22,387 bases of DNA, from the NCBI GenBank assembly GCA_029974875.1, contig JARKQP010000695.1, forward strand, positions 1 to 22,387, given 5' to 3'. The notes under the pieces are model-generated. The model saw only the letters and a list, made by a program, of their open reading frames with translations, made no database searches and had not been told where the DNA came from. Positions 1-8,667 of the stretch are shown here, in pieces (the first letter of the stretch is position 1; every line of letters starts with the position of its first letter). Both the position numbers and the translations under genes were made by a program. This stretch comes from Mobilitalea sp. GTDB taxonomy: Bacteria; Bacillota_A; Clostridia; Lachnospirales; Lachnospiraceae.

Positions 1-913
1 CCATAGGAGGCTGCTGCTCCCTGCACTTCTCTTTACAATAGGAGCAGCGTGGGTTAAATTTGCATCCTTGGGGCAGCATCTGTGCATTTACAACATTTCC
101 AGGGATTGAAGTCAGCCGTTCCCGGGATCCCTCCAGCTTCGGAATGGCATTAAGAAGACCCACCGTATACCAATGCTGCGGTTTTTTAAATACCTCCTGT
201 ACTGTTCCGTATTCGACAATCTCTCCTCCATACATGATTGCAACCTTCTGACAGAGTTCGGAGATAACGCCCAAATTGTGAGTGATCATCAAAAGTGATG
301 TGGAGTATTCCTTCTGAAGATTTTTCATCAGCTCTAAAATTTGTGCCTGTATCGTAACATCAAGTGCTGTGGTGGGCTCATCACAGATCAGTAATTCCGG
401 TGAACATGCCAATGCTGCCGCAATCCCAACTCTTTGCCGCATGCCTCCCGAAAACTGGTGCGGATAATCCTTTAACCTGTAAGCAGGGATACCAACCAGC
501 TCAATCAGCTTGGAAGCTTCTTCATTTGCCTGCTTCTTACTCATTTTTTTATGTTTCAGTAAAACCATTTCAATTTGATGGCCTACTGTGAACACAGGAT
601 TTAAGGAACTTAGAGGATTTTGAAAAACCATAGCTATTTTTTTCCCTCTGATTGCCTGCAATTTTTTATCCTTCATTTTTATCAGGGATTCTCCATTCAG
701 TTGGATGTCTCCTTTGGTAATAAAGCCAACCCGTTCCGGAAGTAAATTTAATATGGAAAGGGCTGTTGTTGTTTTTCCAGCACCGCTTTCTCCCACCAGT
801 CCTACTGCTTCTCCCTTATTAATGCTGAGATTTAATCCGTTAACTGCATCGGCGATAGCGCCACCAGAACGATATTGTACATACAGGTCAGTAATTTTCA
901 ACAATTCTTCCAT
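1..913 (-). CDS. Oligopeptide/dipeptide-type ABC transporter ATP-binding protein (DppD/OppD-like), 3' end outside window
   Basis: This is the cytoplasmic ATPase of a peptide/nickel/oligosaccharide-type ABC importer, and it powers uptake through the two permeases encoded just upstream. Reading from the ATG at 913, 304 codons stay open to the window edge. Visible motifs are Walker [10 protein letters not shown] (residues 41-49), Q-loop Gln98, signature FSGGMRQ (154-160), Walker B LLICDEP (174-180) and H-loop His212. The C-terminal region has four cysteines (284, 290, 293, 297) in the CxNPRCxxCxxxC pattern of the OppD/DppD C-terminal extension, which in this family can hold an iron-sulfur cluster. 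No in-frame alternative start exists, because a TAA lies seven codons upstream. The ribosome binding site is weak (GAAAGCGAG). The gene begins 41 nt after the DppC-like gene, so it is the fourth gene of the operon. A DppF-like second ATPase probably follows outside the window (inference). Confidence 0.95.
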   Translation of the reverse strand, partial: MEELLKITDLYVQYRSGGAIADAVNGLNLSINKGEAVGLVGESGAGKTTTALSILNLLPERVGFITKGDIQLNGESLIKMKDKKLQAIRGKKIAMVFQNPLSSLNPVFTVGHQIEMVLLKHKKMSKKQANEEASKLIELVGIPAYRLKDYPHQFSGGMRQRVGIAAALACSPELLICDEPTTALDVTIQAQILELMKNLQKEYSTSLLMITHNLGVISELCQKVAIMYGGEIVEYGTVQEVFKKPQHWYTVGLLNAIPKLEGSRERLTSIPGNVVNAQMLPQGCKFNPRCSYCKEKCREQQPPM

Positions 914-954
914 ATTTATTCTCGCTTTCTTTTATCAATCATAAGCCACCCCGA

Positions 955-1809
955 TTAGTCCTTATTCTTCGGATCCAGAATATCCCGGATGCCGTCGCCA
1001 AGGAAATTAAAGGATAGCACGGTAAGCATTAACGCAATACCGGGAACAACTACAATCCATGGAGCAGTGCCGATATATTCCCGTCCATCCGATAGCATAG
1101 TGCCCCAAGCAGGAGTAGGTAAAGGCACTCCCATTCCCATATAGCTCATACTTGCCTCAATCAGGATTACAGTGCCCAGATTCTGCGTGGCCGATATAAT
1201 TACCGGGGTCAGTACATTCGGCAATACCTCACGAGCCATAATTCTGGCATTGCTGGCGCCTAACAGCCTTGCGGCATTGACATAATCAGAATTTCTTACC
1301 GTAAGAACAACACCCCGTACCACTCTGGCAATCATCAACCAGTTGGTCATGACAAGTACGATAATCAGGTTCGTATAACTGCTGCCCAATACCGCTACAA
1401 CACAGGTTGCAAGCAGAAGGGAGGGAGTAGCCATCATAATATCACAAAAGCGCATGATGAATTTATCCGCAAGACCGCCATAAAACCCTGAAACCATTCC
1501 AAGAACAACTCCTGCAACAGTACTGAAAATAACGACAGAGAACGAGATAAAGAGTGAAGCCCGGCCACCGACCAATACTCTGGTCAGGACATCTCTTCCC
1601 AACGGATCCGTCCCAAATACATGGCCTTTTATTCCATTTATTAAGCCCTCCGGCTTTTGAAGACGGGAAGCCAGATCTGCCGCTGTGGAATCAAACTGCA
1701 CATAGAGCGGGGAGAAGAAGCAAAGCAGCAAAATAACCAATACGCCCGTTCCGCCTAATATAAACATACGATTTTTGCGTATTTTCCTAAGAAAATTTTT
1801 TCTATTCAT
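955..1809 (-). CDS. ABC transporter permease, DppC/OppC-like
   Basis: This is an integral membrane permease of 284 aa, one half of the translocation channel of the importer. It has the DppC/OppC layout: a short basic cytoplasmic N-terminus, TM1 at about residues 15-34, an extracytoplasmic segment with the conserved GTDPLGRDVLTR motif near residue 67, and then the BPD_transp_1 domain with about five further helices. The EAA coupling loop reads LLGASNARIMAREVLPN. The length is normal for the family. The ATG at 1809 is preceded by AAAGAGG at good distance. It lies 16 nt after the DppB-like gene, so the two are co-transcribed. Substrate cannot be read from the permease: peptides, metal chelates and oligosaccharides are all carried by this family. 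Confidence 0.95.
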   Translation of the reverse strand: MNRKNFLRKIRKNRMFILGGTGVLVILLLCFFSPLYVQFDSTAADLASRLQKPEGLINGIKGHVFGTDPLGRDVLTRVLVGGRASLFISFSVVIFSTVAGVVLGMVSGFYGGLADKFIMRFCDIMMATPSLLLATCVVAVLGSSYTNLIIVLVMTNWLMIARVVRGVVLTVRNSDYVNAARLLGASNARIMAREVLPNVLTPVIISATQNLGTVILIEASMSYMGMGVPLPTPAWGTMLSDGREYIGTAPWIVVVPGIALMLTVLSFNFLGDGIRDILDPKNKD

Positions 1810-1825
1810 TTTGCACCTCTTTCCT

Positions 1826-2746
1826 TTAGTTAAAGGTTACACGTTTATCAATAAACGTATATAATATGTCAACAAGCAGATTGCATACGGTAAAGATAAA
1901 GGCGGACATCAGTAAGGAAGACTGCACCAGCTGAAAATCACGCGCCTTAATTGCGGTAATCGTCAGCTGTCCCATTCCCGGCCAGCCAAAAATAGATTCA
2001 ATTACCATGGAGCCGCACAGCATCATGCCAATCTGGCTGCCGACAACAGTAACTACCGGAAGTAACGCATTCTTAAAAGCATACAAAGTATTTACCTTAA
2101 ATTTACTGATACCCCGCGCTCTTGTTGCTGTTATGTAATCCTCCTGCAATACGTCTACCATACCGGATCTCATCATTCGTGTCGCCAGTGATGAAAATTG
2201 AAAAGCCAAGCAAAGGGCCGGCATAACCATATATTTAATTCCGCCGGAGCCTTGTGTGGGAAGCCAGTGCAGTGTAACACCAAAGAGCATGATTAGCAGA
2301 AGGCCCAGCCACACAGGAGATAAAGATTGTCCTAATAACGCCCAAAAGATTGCAAATATATCGATTCCGGAACCTTTTTTCACTCCGGCAATTACTCCCA
2401 ATGGAATTGATAATAAAAGCGAGAAACACAGCGCCACCATGGTAAGCTTTGCAGTGTAAGGAAGACGGCCGGCAATCAATTTTGATATAGGCATCTTAAA
2501 ATGGTAAGAATACCCCAAGTCTCCGGTGAGAACACCCTTGATATAAGTGCCATATTGTACTATGTATGGCTGGTCCAATCCCATTCTGACTCTCTGCTCT
2601 TCTATATCCTGATCCGTTGCCGTATCAGGAAGAACCAGTCTGGCAGGGTCACCTCCTCCAAGCCTAACAAGCAGGAAGGACATTATACTGACCCCAATCA
2701 GCACAATAATCGTAGAAATAATTCTGCTTAAAATTTTTCTTAACAC
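1826..2746 (-). CDS. ABC transporter permease, DppB/OppB-like
   Basis: This is the partner permease of the DppC-like protein (306 aa from the chosen start). TM1 is at about residues 8-28. The conserved GDLGYSY block follows in the extracytoplasmic segment, and then comes the BPD_transp_1 domain with the EAA-type loop ATRARGISKFKVNTLYAFKN and a C-terminal helix. I chose the GTG at 2746 because AGAAAGGAG sits 5 nt upstream and the protein then starts with the usual basic residues and TM1. The in-frame ATG at 2803 would add 19 residues encoded by a strong hairpin (2761-2801) and has no comparable Shine-Dalgarno. It is the second gene of the operon, 94 nt after the binding-protein gene. Confidence 0.93.
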   Translation of the reverse strand: MLRKILSRIISTIIVLIGVSIMSFLLVRLGGGDPARLVLPDTATDQDIEEQRVRMGLDQPYIVQYGTYIKGVLTGDLGYSYHFKMPISKLIAGRLPYTAKLTMVALCFSLLLSIPLGVIAGVKKGSGIDIFAIFWALLGQSLSPVWLGLLLIMLFGVTLHWLPTQGSGGIKYMVMPALCLAFQFSSLATRMMRSGMVDVLQEDYITATRARGISKFKVNTLYAFKNALLPVVTVVGSQIGMMLCGSMVIESIFGWPGMGQLTITAIKARDFQLVQSSLLMSAFIFTVCNLLVDILYTFIDKRVTFN

Positions 2747-2760
2747 AAAAACTCCTTTCT

Positions 2761-2801
2761 GGCCGGGAGGATGCTGCCAGATACCCCCGCATCCTCCAGC
2801 C
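2761..2801 (-). other. Stable hairpin between binding-protein and permease genes
   Basis: GGCCGGGAGGATGC (2761-2774) pairs with GCATCCTCCAGCC (2789-2801), a 9-bp perfect core extended by about 3 bp after a bulge, with a 14-nt loop. No U-run follows on the minus strand; the next bases are the ribosome binding site of the permease gene. The position right after a solute-binding-protein gene is typical of 3' stabilising or processing hairpins that keep binding-protein mRNA more abundant than permease mRNA. The role is inferred. Confidence 0.6.
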
Positions 2802-2840
2802 ATTCCAAAATAAAGATTATACTGACAGTTATTTTGCTCT

Positions 2841-4460
2841 CTAATTTTTCTTCATATATCTTAAATCCAACAGATTGTCACCATATACGGTAACATTTTC
2901 AAGACTGCTGGAGGTTACGATGCATCCGGGTATTCGATACAAGTAAATATTAGGTGCAAAATTATCCATAACGATCTGGTAGATTGCTTTCGCATTTTCG
3001 ACACGCTCCTGCATATCGACGAGAGTCATCCCTTTTTCTGCAAGTGCTTTCATCTGGGGATTATCATATCCGGTAGCAAACCGGTCAATTCCATTCACCT
3101 CAATAGATGAAATATAGAATTCACCATTTGTCATGGCATTAACACATAAACTGATATCGTAGTTGCCCGCCGCTCTGCGTTCATTATATGTAGCAGCTTC
3201 CATCGTCTCGATTGTAATATTAAATCCGGCCTCTGAAGCCATGGACTGAATAGCCTGGGCAACTTCAGCACCGCGTAAAGTCTCGGCAATATTAACAATC
3301 ATCTTTAATTCTTCGCCCTTGTAAGAAGATGACGCCAAAAGCTCCTTTGCACGGTCAACATCATATTCGTATCCCTGATTTTCAAAGGTTACATGCCCTT
3401 CCGGACTTGGCCAGGAAGCAACTTTTCCTCCCCCCAGAATGCTGTCAACAATCAATTGACGGTCGATACTTAAGGAAAGTGCTTGTCTCAGATTAATATC
3501 ATTGAATACTTTGCCTTCACTGCTTCCTAAACCAAGAAATATGAATGTAAAGGAATCAAAGTTATTCACATTAAAGCCTTCTCCCCTTAACAAATCTATG
3601 TTATCAGAAGGAACACTTTCGCAGATATCAAGTTCGCCGGCTCTTAAGCTGGACACACGGGTGGTATCCTCAGCTACATATCTATAGTGGATTTGATCCA
3701 CGTTTGATTTATTCTCCTCAGTCCATGCCCACCAGTCATCATTACGCTCCAAGGTCACTTCATTACTAATGGGATCAAAGCTGGCAACCTTATAGGGTCC
3801 CGTTCCTACCGGAGCACTGAAAAAGTTCTTGGGATCCTGATCATATGCATCCGCATTAATGAGCGGAAGCAAGGACAGCTCGGAATAAAATGCAGGCATA
3901 GGCTGTGTAAAATGCAAAATTACAGTATGATCATCAGGAGCATCCACGGTCCCCAGATACTTTCCCCATTTAGCATAATTAACAAGGGACGTATCTTCCA
4001 GAATACGGTCAAAGGTTCTCTTAACATCTTTTGAGGTAAGCTCCTGTCCGTTATGAAAATTAATCCCCTTCTTAATAGTAATTGTTGCACTGAGTGCATC
4101 CTCCGAAGTGCTTACCTCCTCTGCAACCCAGGGCTCATAGGTTCCGTTATGATCCGTAGACACAAGCATATCGCCCCAGAGCATCCCAAGAATATAATTT
4201 TCACTGCCCATTTGGTTAAAACGATCCAATGTCGTTAATGGCTGATTGTTAGAAATGTTAACGACTACTTTTTCTGCAGTGTTCGAATCCGAATCCGGAG
4301 TCTTTGTCGACGTATCCTTATCCGGATTATCTGACGCAGAATTACCCGGATTGTTGTCAACAGATGTCTTTGAAGTTCCTGAGGAACAGGCAACAAGCGA
4401 GAATACCATCATGCAACACATTAGTAAGATAAAACTTCTTTTTAAATAGCTTTTTTTCAT
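2841..4460 (-). CDS. Extracellular solute-binding lipoprotein, family 5 (peptide/nickel/oligosaccharide)
   Basis: This is a 539-aa binding lipoprotein that captures substrate outside the cell for the adjacent permeases. A lipoprotein signal peptide is clear: a basic N-terminus (MKKSYLKR), a hydrophobic core and lipobox LVAC with the acylated Cys25. A Ser/Asn/Asp/Thr-rich linker (about 26-65) tethers the protein to the membrane. The mature part has the SBP_bac_5 pattern, including the KKGINFHNGQELTSKDVKRT segment, a GTGPYKV motif and LRQALSLSIDRQ. The ATG at 4460 follows AAAAGGGG. It ends with TAG. It is first in the operon and is transcribed from the promoter at 4572-4600. Ligand is not predictable from sequence. 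The divergent AraC-type regulator and the lactonase/mutarotase-like genes nearby lean towards a carbohydrate (inference). Confidence 0.95.
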   Translation of the reverse strand: MKKSYLKRSFILLMCCMMVFSLVACSSGTSKTSVDNNPGNSASDNPDKDTSTKTPDSDSNTAEKVVVNISNNQPLTTLDRFNQMGSENYILGMLWGDMLVSTDHNGTYEPWVAEEVSTSEDALSATITIKKGINFHNGQELTSKDVKRTFDRILEDTSLVNYAKWGKYLGTVDAPDDHTVILHFTQPMPAFYSELSLLPLINADAYDQDPKNFFSAPVGTGPYKVASFDPISNEVTLERNDDWWAWTEENKSNVDQIHYRYVAEDTTRVSSLRAGELDICESVPSDNIDLLRGEGFNVNNFDSFTFIFLGLGSSEGKVFNDINLRQALSLSIDRQLIVDSILGGGKVASWPSPEGHVTFENQGYEYDVDRAKELLASSSYKGEELKMIVNIAETLRGAEVAQAIQSMASEAGFNITIETMEAATYNERRAAGNYDISLCVNAMTNGEFYISSIEVNGIDRFATGYDNPQMKALAEKGMTLVDMQERVENAKAIYQIVMDNFAPNIYLYRIPGCIVTSSSLENVTVYGDNLLDLRYMKKN

Positions 4461-4525
4461 TTCTTTTTTCCCCTTTTCTAAAATATAGTTTTTTTGCAGG
4501 CCAACAAAACATTTGTTTCTGCAGA

Positions 4526-4554
4526 CCGCAATTTAACGTTAATACAGCTTGCGG
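4526..4554 (-). other. Inverted repeat in the 5' leader of the transporter operon
   Basis: CCGCAA (4526-4531) and TTGCGG (4549-4554) form a perfect 6-bp inverted repeat. Its loop contains a second perfect palindrome, TTAACGTTAA (4533-4542). It lies just downstream of the predicted transcription start of the minus-strand operon, so it could be a repressor site or an mRNA leader structure. The function is unknown. Confidence 0.35.
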
Positions 4555-4571
4555 ATTTGGTCAATTTCACA

Positions 4572-4600
4572 ATTATAGCAACATATACATAAATTGTGGA
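4572..4600 (-). promoter_or_regulatory. Predicted promoter of the ABC transporter operon
   Basis: On the minus strand an extended -10 element TGCTATAAT is present (TATAAT at 4577-4572). At 17 nt spacing there is a weak -35 TCCACA (4600-4595). The weak -35 and a candidate operator directly abutting it (4601-4628) fit a promoter needing an AraC-type activator. The expected start near 4565 gives a leader of about 105 nt. Confidence 0.55.
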
Positions 4601-4628
4601 TTAACATAATTTTGGTTAATTAGTACAA
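4601..4628. repeat. Candidate operator, copy 1 (next to the transporter promoter)
   Basis: TTAACATAATTTTGGTT (4601-4617) is followed after 1 nt by ATTAGTACAA (4619-4628). The same two blocks recur at 4872-4913, the first with 15 of 17 matches and the second identical. This copy abuts the -35 of the transporter promoter, the usual place for an AraC-family activator site. The sequence match is visible; the binding role is inference. Confidence 0.4.
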
Positions 4629-4871
4629 TATTTATCAATTAGTATTTTGTTTTTATTTAAATTATCTAATTTGTTTTCATATTTCATCTCTTTATCCGTT
4701 TATATTTGTACATTGTTTAATTCTTGTCCTTTTTTGAATCATTTCCTCACTTCGCTGCTATTTGGAATCTTCATCAAATTAACGATAATTACAAAAAATA
4801 TATTATTACGATTTAGTTTCTCATCAATATCCACATGATCTCTCCTGAACAAATAAATAAATATTTGTTAA

Positions 4872-4913
4872 TTAACACAATTTTTGTTCATTCACAGGTT
4901 TATATTAGTACAA
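4872..4913. repeat. Candidate operator, copy 2 (upstream of the regulator promoter)
   Basis: TTAACACAATTTTTGTT (4872-4888) and, 15 nt further, ATTAGTACAA (4904-4913) repeat the blocks at 4601-4628. This copy lies just upstream of the regulator's -35 at 4930, which would suit autoregulation. The surrounding 4640-4870 stretch is very A+T-rich and shows no convincing gene. Confidence 0.4.
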
Positions 4914-4929
4914 AATATGCAAATTTTTG

Positions 4930-4958
4930 TTGTAAAACAAATTATTATCAACTATAAT
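4930..4958 (+). promoter_or_regulatory. Predicted promoter of the AraC-type regulator gene
   Basis: TTGTAA (4930-4935), a 17-nt spacer and TATAAT (4953-4958) form a good vegetative-type promoter. The expected start is near 4965, giving a leader of about 39 nt. This also argues that translation begins at 5004 rather than at the ATG at 4884, which would lie upstream of the promoter. Confidence 0.6.
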
Positions 4959-5003
4959 ATAACTGCCTCATATACACAACACCCATTTCAAGGAGAATGC
5001 AGA

Positions 5004-7292
5004 ATGTACAAGGTTTTGCTAAAACAAATTCAGCAATTTAAATGGAAAAGTAAATTTGTATCAACTTTATTAACCATGATTTTGCTTTGCTTCATCATGT
5101 GTTTTGTTTTTTCAGGGCTTCTCGCCAATTTTATGATAAAAAACACACTTCAGTATGCGATACAGAATAACCAGTCCTATATAAATATGGTTGCAGAAAA
5201 TACGAATTACCTCATTAATCAAATGCATCAATCCATGACGCAGCTTACCTATACGAAAAGTATTTTATCCACAACTCTTTCTTCTAAATATAAGGACAGT
5301 AACAAAAACCTTGTAACAACCGACCTGGCTCTGACTGATAAATATAACCCTTTAATTGATTCGGCTTTCCTATACATTCCGCGTCAAAATTGTATCTATA
5401 CCTCCACATATCATTCCTATAGCTTGGGAGAATATCCGGACAGTTCATTGATCACTGCTTATGAGAGCAATACCATCAGCAGTTCTTCCTACGAAGATGC
5501 CGGAAAAATAACGTCTATTTTCTTTTACGACGGCGACCTGGTTTTAGCCAGGGATTTTCCCCTGTATGGCGCAAAAAAGCTTGGGACATTATTTTATACT
5601 GTAGACACCAATGAGTTATATAAAAGATTGACCACAGAACGAAATAATGGCACCCATATTTGGGTATATGATGCCAATGATAATCCCATATTTGTCCAAA
5701 GAATTGACTATCCGAACGAGAGCGTGGAAAATACATTAAATTTATTTCGATCCGAAGAAAAGGAATACCTGCAGCTTGATCATTCCGTAATATTGCACGC
5801 CACCTCAAACACTCTCGGATGGCAGTTTCTTTACACAGTGGACGAAAGCATCCTTATGCCCACCCTTCAATCCATTATTTTTATTCTTTTGCCTATTATA
5901 TTGATTATACTTGTGATATCCTTTATTATTTCCCTATTTATTGCTTTTGATTTATACAGGCCGGTCCAGAAACTATTAAATACAGTAGAATCCGACCGTA
6001 ATTCTTCGATGACCAATATATCGCCCAAAAATGAATTTGATTATTTAAATTATGCCTTTTCACAAATAACAGGACGTCAATCCGAATTAAATACCGTAAT
6101 TAAAAATGTTTCTCATGATATCATGTCAAGATTCTTCCTTGATCTTCTATCCGGAGAACAGAAAAACCTGGAGATCGCCTCGGATATCCTAAAGCAAACA
6201 CAGAGCCCCTTCCAGATTAATTCCTTTTATATTGTAAGCATATTACAGTGCAAAGGCGACTTTTCTATCCTGGAGCATCAGCGGCAGATAATTCTATCCG
6301 AGTTATACAGTATAATGGAAACCTTTAATGCAAATAACAATTCCTGCTCCCATATCCTTGTAATTGATGGTATGACCTTTGCCGTCATCCTATCCTTTGA
6401 TAAAAGTAATTCCCTGTTTGAGATCATAAAAGGACTTAAAACACACCTTGAGCCTGAAATAGATAAACTAACCCAAAAATATGATCTGCCTCTTCAATTC
6501 CGGATCGGTAATCCTTATTATTCCATCCTTGATGTGGGCTTCTCATACAGCGAAGCTATGAAAGCCCTATCCAATCCAAAGGAAGCTATCCCGGCAGATC
6601 ATCCCGGTCAGGAGGATACTTATGTCGGCAATCTGAATATGGAGCAACGGGCGCAACAGGTTTTGGATTTTGTTCTTTATAATGACATAAAAAGTGCCAG
6701 GGTTCTGTCCGACAGGATCATAAATGAAATCAATGAAAATGAAACAAATACTACTTTACAGCTGGAAAATAACAAAGCTTTTCTCGCCGCCTTTACAAAT
6801 AAAATCACCTCTATGAATTACATTAATTTATCCTCCATACCGAATGACCTGCTGTTGCTCAATGATATGCAATTCAACGACACGGACATCTCCGCATTCA
6901 CCGAAAAGGTAAAGGATGTTTGCCTCAAGCTTATTAACGAGCTTTCAAAAAGCATAAAGAAGCAACAGAATCATTATATTCTGAAAGCCCAGGAATATAT
7001 TGCAAAGCATTACAGTAACAGTAATCTATCCCTGAATCTTATTGCGGAGGAGATTGATATGAATCCAAGTTATCTCAGTAAGCTTTTTAAAGATAACTTA
7101 GGAACTAATTTCAACGATTACTTAAACCATTACCGGATAGAAAAGAGTATCCCCGTTTTAACCACAGGCACAGATAGTATTAATGATATTGCCCTGCAAT
7201 TTGGATATAATTCCGTACAGAATTATATCCGTGTATTCAAAAAGTATACCGGAGTCACCCCAGGCCAATATCGGAAGAATTCGGAGAAATAA
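5004..7292 (+). CDS. Membrane-anchored AraC-family transcriptional regulator with extracytoplasmic sensor domain
   Basis: This 762-aa regulator belongs to the two-TM class common in Clostridia and Paenibacillus. TM1 is at about residues 17-45, an extracytoplasmic sensory region of about 240 residues follows, and TM2 is at about 289-315, with a cytoplasmic linker region after it. The C-terminal AraC/HTH_18 DNA-binding domain (about 658-760) shows the first helix-turn-helix NLIAEEIDMNPSYLSKLFKD and the second NDIALQFGYNSVQNYIRVFK, ending in the family's GVTPGQYRK. The start at 5004 has AGGAG 8 nt upstream and lies 39 nt after a predicted start site. It is divergent from the ABC transporter operon, which it probably activates on sensing an external ligand (inference). 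Coding sequence is notably A+T-rich compared with carAB in the same window. Confidence 0.92.
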   Translation: MYKVLLKQIQQFKWKSKFVSTLLTMILLCFIMCFVFSGLLANFMIKNTLQYAIQNNQSYINMVAENTNYLINQMHQSMTQLTYTKSILSTTLSSKYKDSNKNLVTTDLALTDKYNPLIDSAFLYIPRQNCIYTSTYHSYSLGEYPDSSLITAYESNTISSSSYEDAGKITSIFFYDGDLVLARDFPLYGAKKLGTLFYTVDTNELYKRLTTERNNGTHIWVYDANDNPIFVQRIDYPNESVENTLNLFRSEEKEYLQLDHSVILHATSNTLGWQFLYTVDESILMPTLQSIIFILLPIILIILVISFIISLFIAFDLYRPVQKLLNTVESDRNSSMTNISPKNEFDYLNYAFSQITGRQSELNTVIKNVSHDIMSRFFLDLLSGEQKNLEIASDILKQTQSPFQINSFYIVSILQCKGDFSILEHQRQIILSELYSIMETFNANNNSCSHILVIDGMTFAVILSFDKSNSLFEIIKGLKTHLEPEIDKLTQKYDLPLQFRIGNPYYSILDVGFSYSEAMKALSNPKEAIPADHPGQEDTYVGNLNMEQRAQQVLDFVLYNDIKSARVLSDRIINEINENETNTTLQLENNKAFLAAFTNKITSMNYINLSSIPNDLLLLNDMQFNDTDISAFTEKVKDVCLKLINELSKSIKKQQNHYILKAQEYIAKHYSNSNLSLNLIAEEIDMNPSYLSKLFKDNLGTNFNDYLNHYRIEKSIPVLTTGTDSINDIALQFGYNSVQNYIRVFKKYTGVTPGQYRKNSEK

Positions 7293-7376
7293 TGAATAAT
7301 ATTATGAAACATGAACGTTCCTTTGGTTTTTCGCAACTGTCGTTCATCATGCTTAATCTTATCTATTTCTATATGA

Positions 7377-7427
7377 AGTTAAAAGAGCTACTATAAACCA
7401 TGGGGTTTTACAGTAGCTCTTTTAACT
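7377..7427. terminator. Hairpin terminator after the AraC-type regulator gene
   Basis: AGTTAAAAGAGCTACT (7377-7392) pairs with AGTAGCTCTTTTAACT (7412-7427), 16 bp perfect, continued past one mismatch by about 4 A-T pairs around a short loop. The outer A-run and T-run lie inside the stem, so it can work in both directions. It separates the regulator from the lactonase gene. Confidence 0.75.
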
Positions 7428-7479
7428 GGTCAATACCCCCCTGAATTTATTATGCTATTTCAAAGTGAGGATGCCTCCT

Positions 7480-8634
7480 ATGGTCTACATGCTTGTCGGA
7501 TGCGGCGGAATTAAGTCTGCCAATAAAAAGTATAGTATTTTTAAATATCTGCTAAATAATTTAATTTTGGAACATGCAGGGGATTATCTGACGAATGTCA
7601 ATGTCGGTCAGCAGTTTTTAGATCAGAAGCATGGAATTGTTTATGTAACAGATGAAACCATACATCTAAAAAACCAGACCGGGGGCGGTGGATATGTCAT
7701 AGCTCTGTCCATTGATCAAGATACTGGCACTTTATCCCTTAAGAATGAAAAAGCTTCTCTTGGTACATTGCCTTCTTATCTATTTCTTGATAAATCAGGA
7801 CAATACGTCCTCGTAGCCCATCATGGAACTGATAATTTTGTTACCAGAATCTCGCAGGATGATATGCACGGTTATAAAACACATATATTATTTGATGATG
7901 CATCATTGGTCTTATTCCGTGTGGAGGAGGATGGCCGCCTGGGTGAGGCATGCGACATTTCCGTTCCTTCCCGTAATAATAACCGCTCAAATAGTTCCTC
8001 CACTGCGTCCCATCTCCACTGTGTCATGGCAGATCCCACCGGTGAGCTTTATCTTGTCTGTGATAAGGGAACCGACAAAATATACTCCTACCATATCGAT
8101 CGTAAAAAAGGCAGATTAATTTATCTGTCGGAGTTATCTGTTCCCGAAGGCTACGCCCCCCGGTACGGCATATATCACCCTTTTCTGCCTGTTTTTTACA
8201 TCACAAACGAACGGAGGCCGGATCTTCTATGCCTTCACTATGAGGCTGCAACCGGTATGCTTAGCCAGATGTATTGTGCACCTTTGTTGGCTGGAGTAAA
8301 GCTCTCTAAAGATGCCGCCACGCCTGCTGCCTCAGATATTTTGATACACCCGGACGGCAGGTATCTGTATGTGGCAATCAGAGGGATCAACCAGATCGTC
8401 GTTTTTAAGCTGGGGGATTACGGATTCCCGGAAGTCATACAGCATATCGACTGCAGAGGCAAAAATCCTTATGGTTTGTGCATATCACCTGACAGGCAAT
8501 TTCTATTTGTAGCAAATAAGGATTCTAATTCAATCTGTGCTTTTTTCATTCATACTGACGGCTTATTAAAATATGCAGGTAAATCGGCTGAAATAGCCGA
8601 ACCGAAAAATATGAAGATATATATTGTTCCATAA
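7480..8634 (+). CDS. Lactonase family protein (6-phosphogluconolactonase-like beta-propeller)
   Basis: This is a cytoplasmic protein of about 384 aa with the repeated beta-propeller pattern of the lactonase family (PF10282, the YbhE/Pgl type), which hydrolyses sugar-acid lactones. Blade signatures include HPDGRYLYVAIRGINQIVVF near residues 290-309 and SPDRQFLFVANKDSNSICAF near 340-359, plus earlier copies with DKSGQYVLVAHHGTDNF and DPTGELYLVCDKGTDKI. The N-terminus MVYMLVGCGG resembles the family's usual start. I chose the ATG at 7480 because GTGAGG lies 9 nt upstream; the GTG at 7465 and ATG at 7471 are in frame but coincide with that site. No signal peptide is seen. It is followed after 33 nt by the mutarotase-like gene, so they are probably co-transcribed. 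Actual substrate is unknown. Confidence 0.85.
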   Translation: MVYMLVGCGGIKSANKKYSIFKYLLNNLILEHAGDYLTNVNVGQQFLDQKHGIVYVTDETIHLKNQTGGGGYVIALSIDQDTGTLSLKNEKASLGTLPSYLFLDKSGQYVLVAHHGTDNFVTRISQDDMHGYKTHILFDDASLVLFRVEEDGRLGEACDISVPSRNNNRSNSSSTASHLHCVMADPTGELYLVCDKGTDKIYSYHIDRKKGRLIYLSELSVPEGYAPRYGIYHPFLPVFYITNERRPDLLCLHYEAATGMLSQMYCAPLLAGVKLSKDAATPAASDILIHPDGRYLYVAIRGINQIVVFKLGDYGFPEVIQHIDCRGKNPYGLCISPDRQFLFVANKDSNSICAFFIHTDGLLKYAGKSAEIAEPKNMKIYIVP

Positions 8635-8667
8635 TACTATTTTTTATTCATGAAGGAGGTTTATATT

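Noticed and set aside
2747..2803. ATG at 2803 as start of the DppB-like permease
   Set aside because: It would translate a strong hairpin into 19 extra residues before the normal N-terminus; the GTG at 2746 has a good AGAAAGGAG site.
4647..4838. 63-codon ORF in the divergent spacer
   Set aside because: A+T-rich chance frame without a ribosome binding site; its composition simply reflects T-rich DNA.
4884..5003. ATG at 4884 as start of the AraC-type regulator
   Set aside because: It lies upstream of a good promoter (4930-4958), has no ribosome binding site, and the ATG at 5004 has AGGAG at 8 nt.
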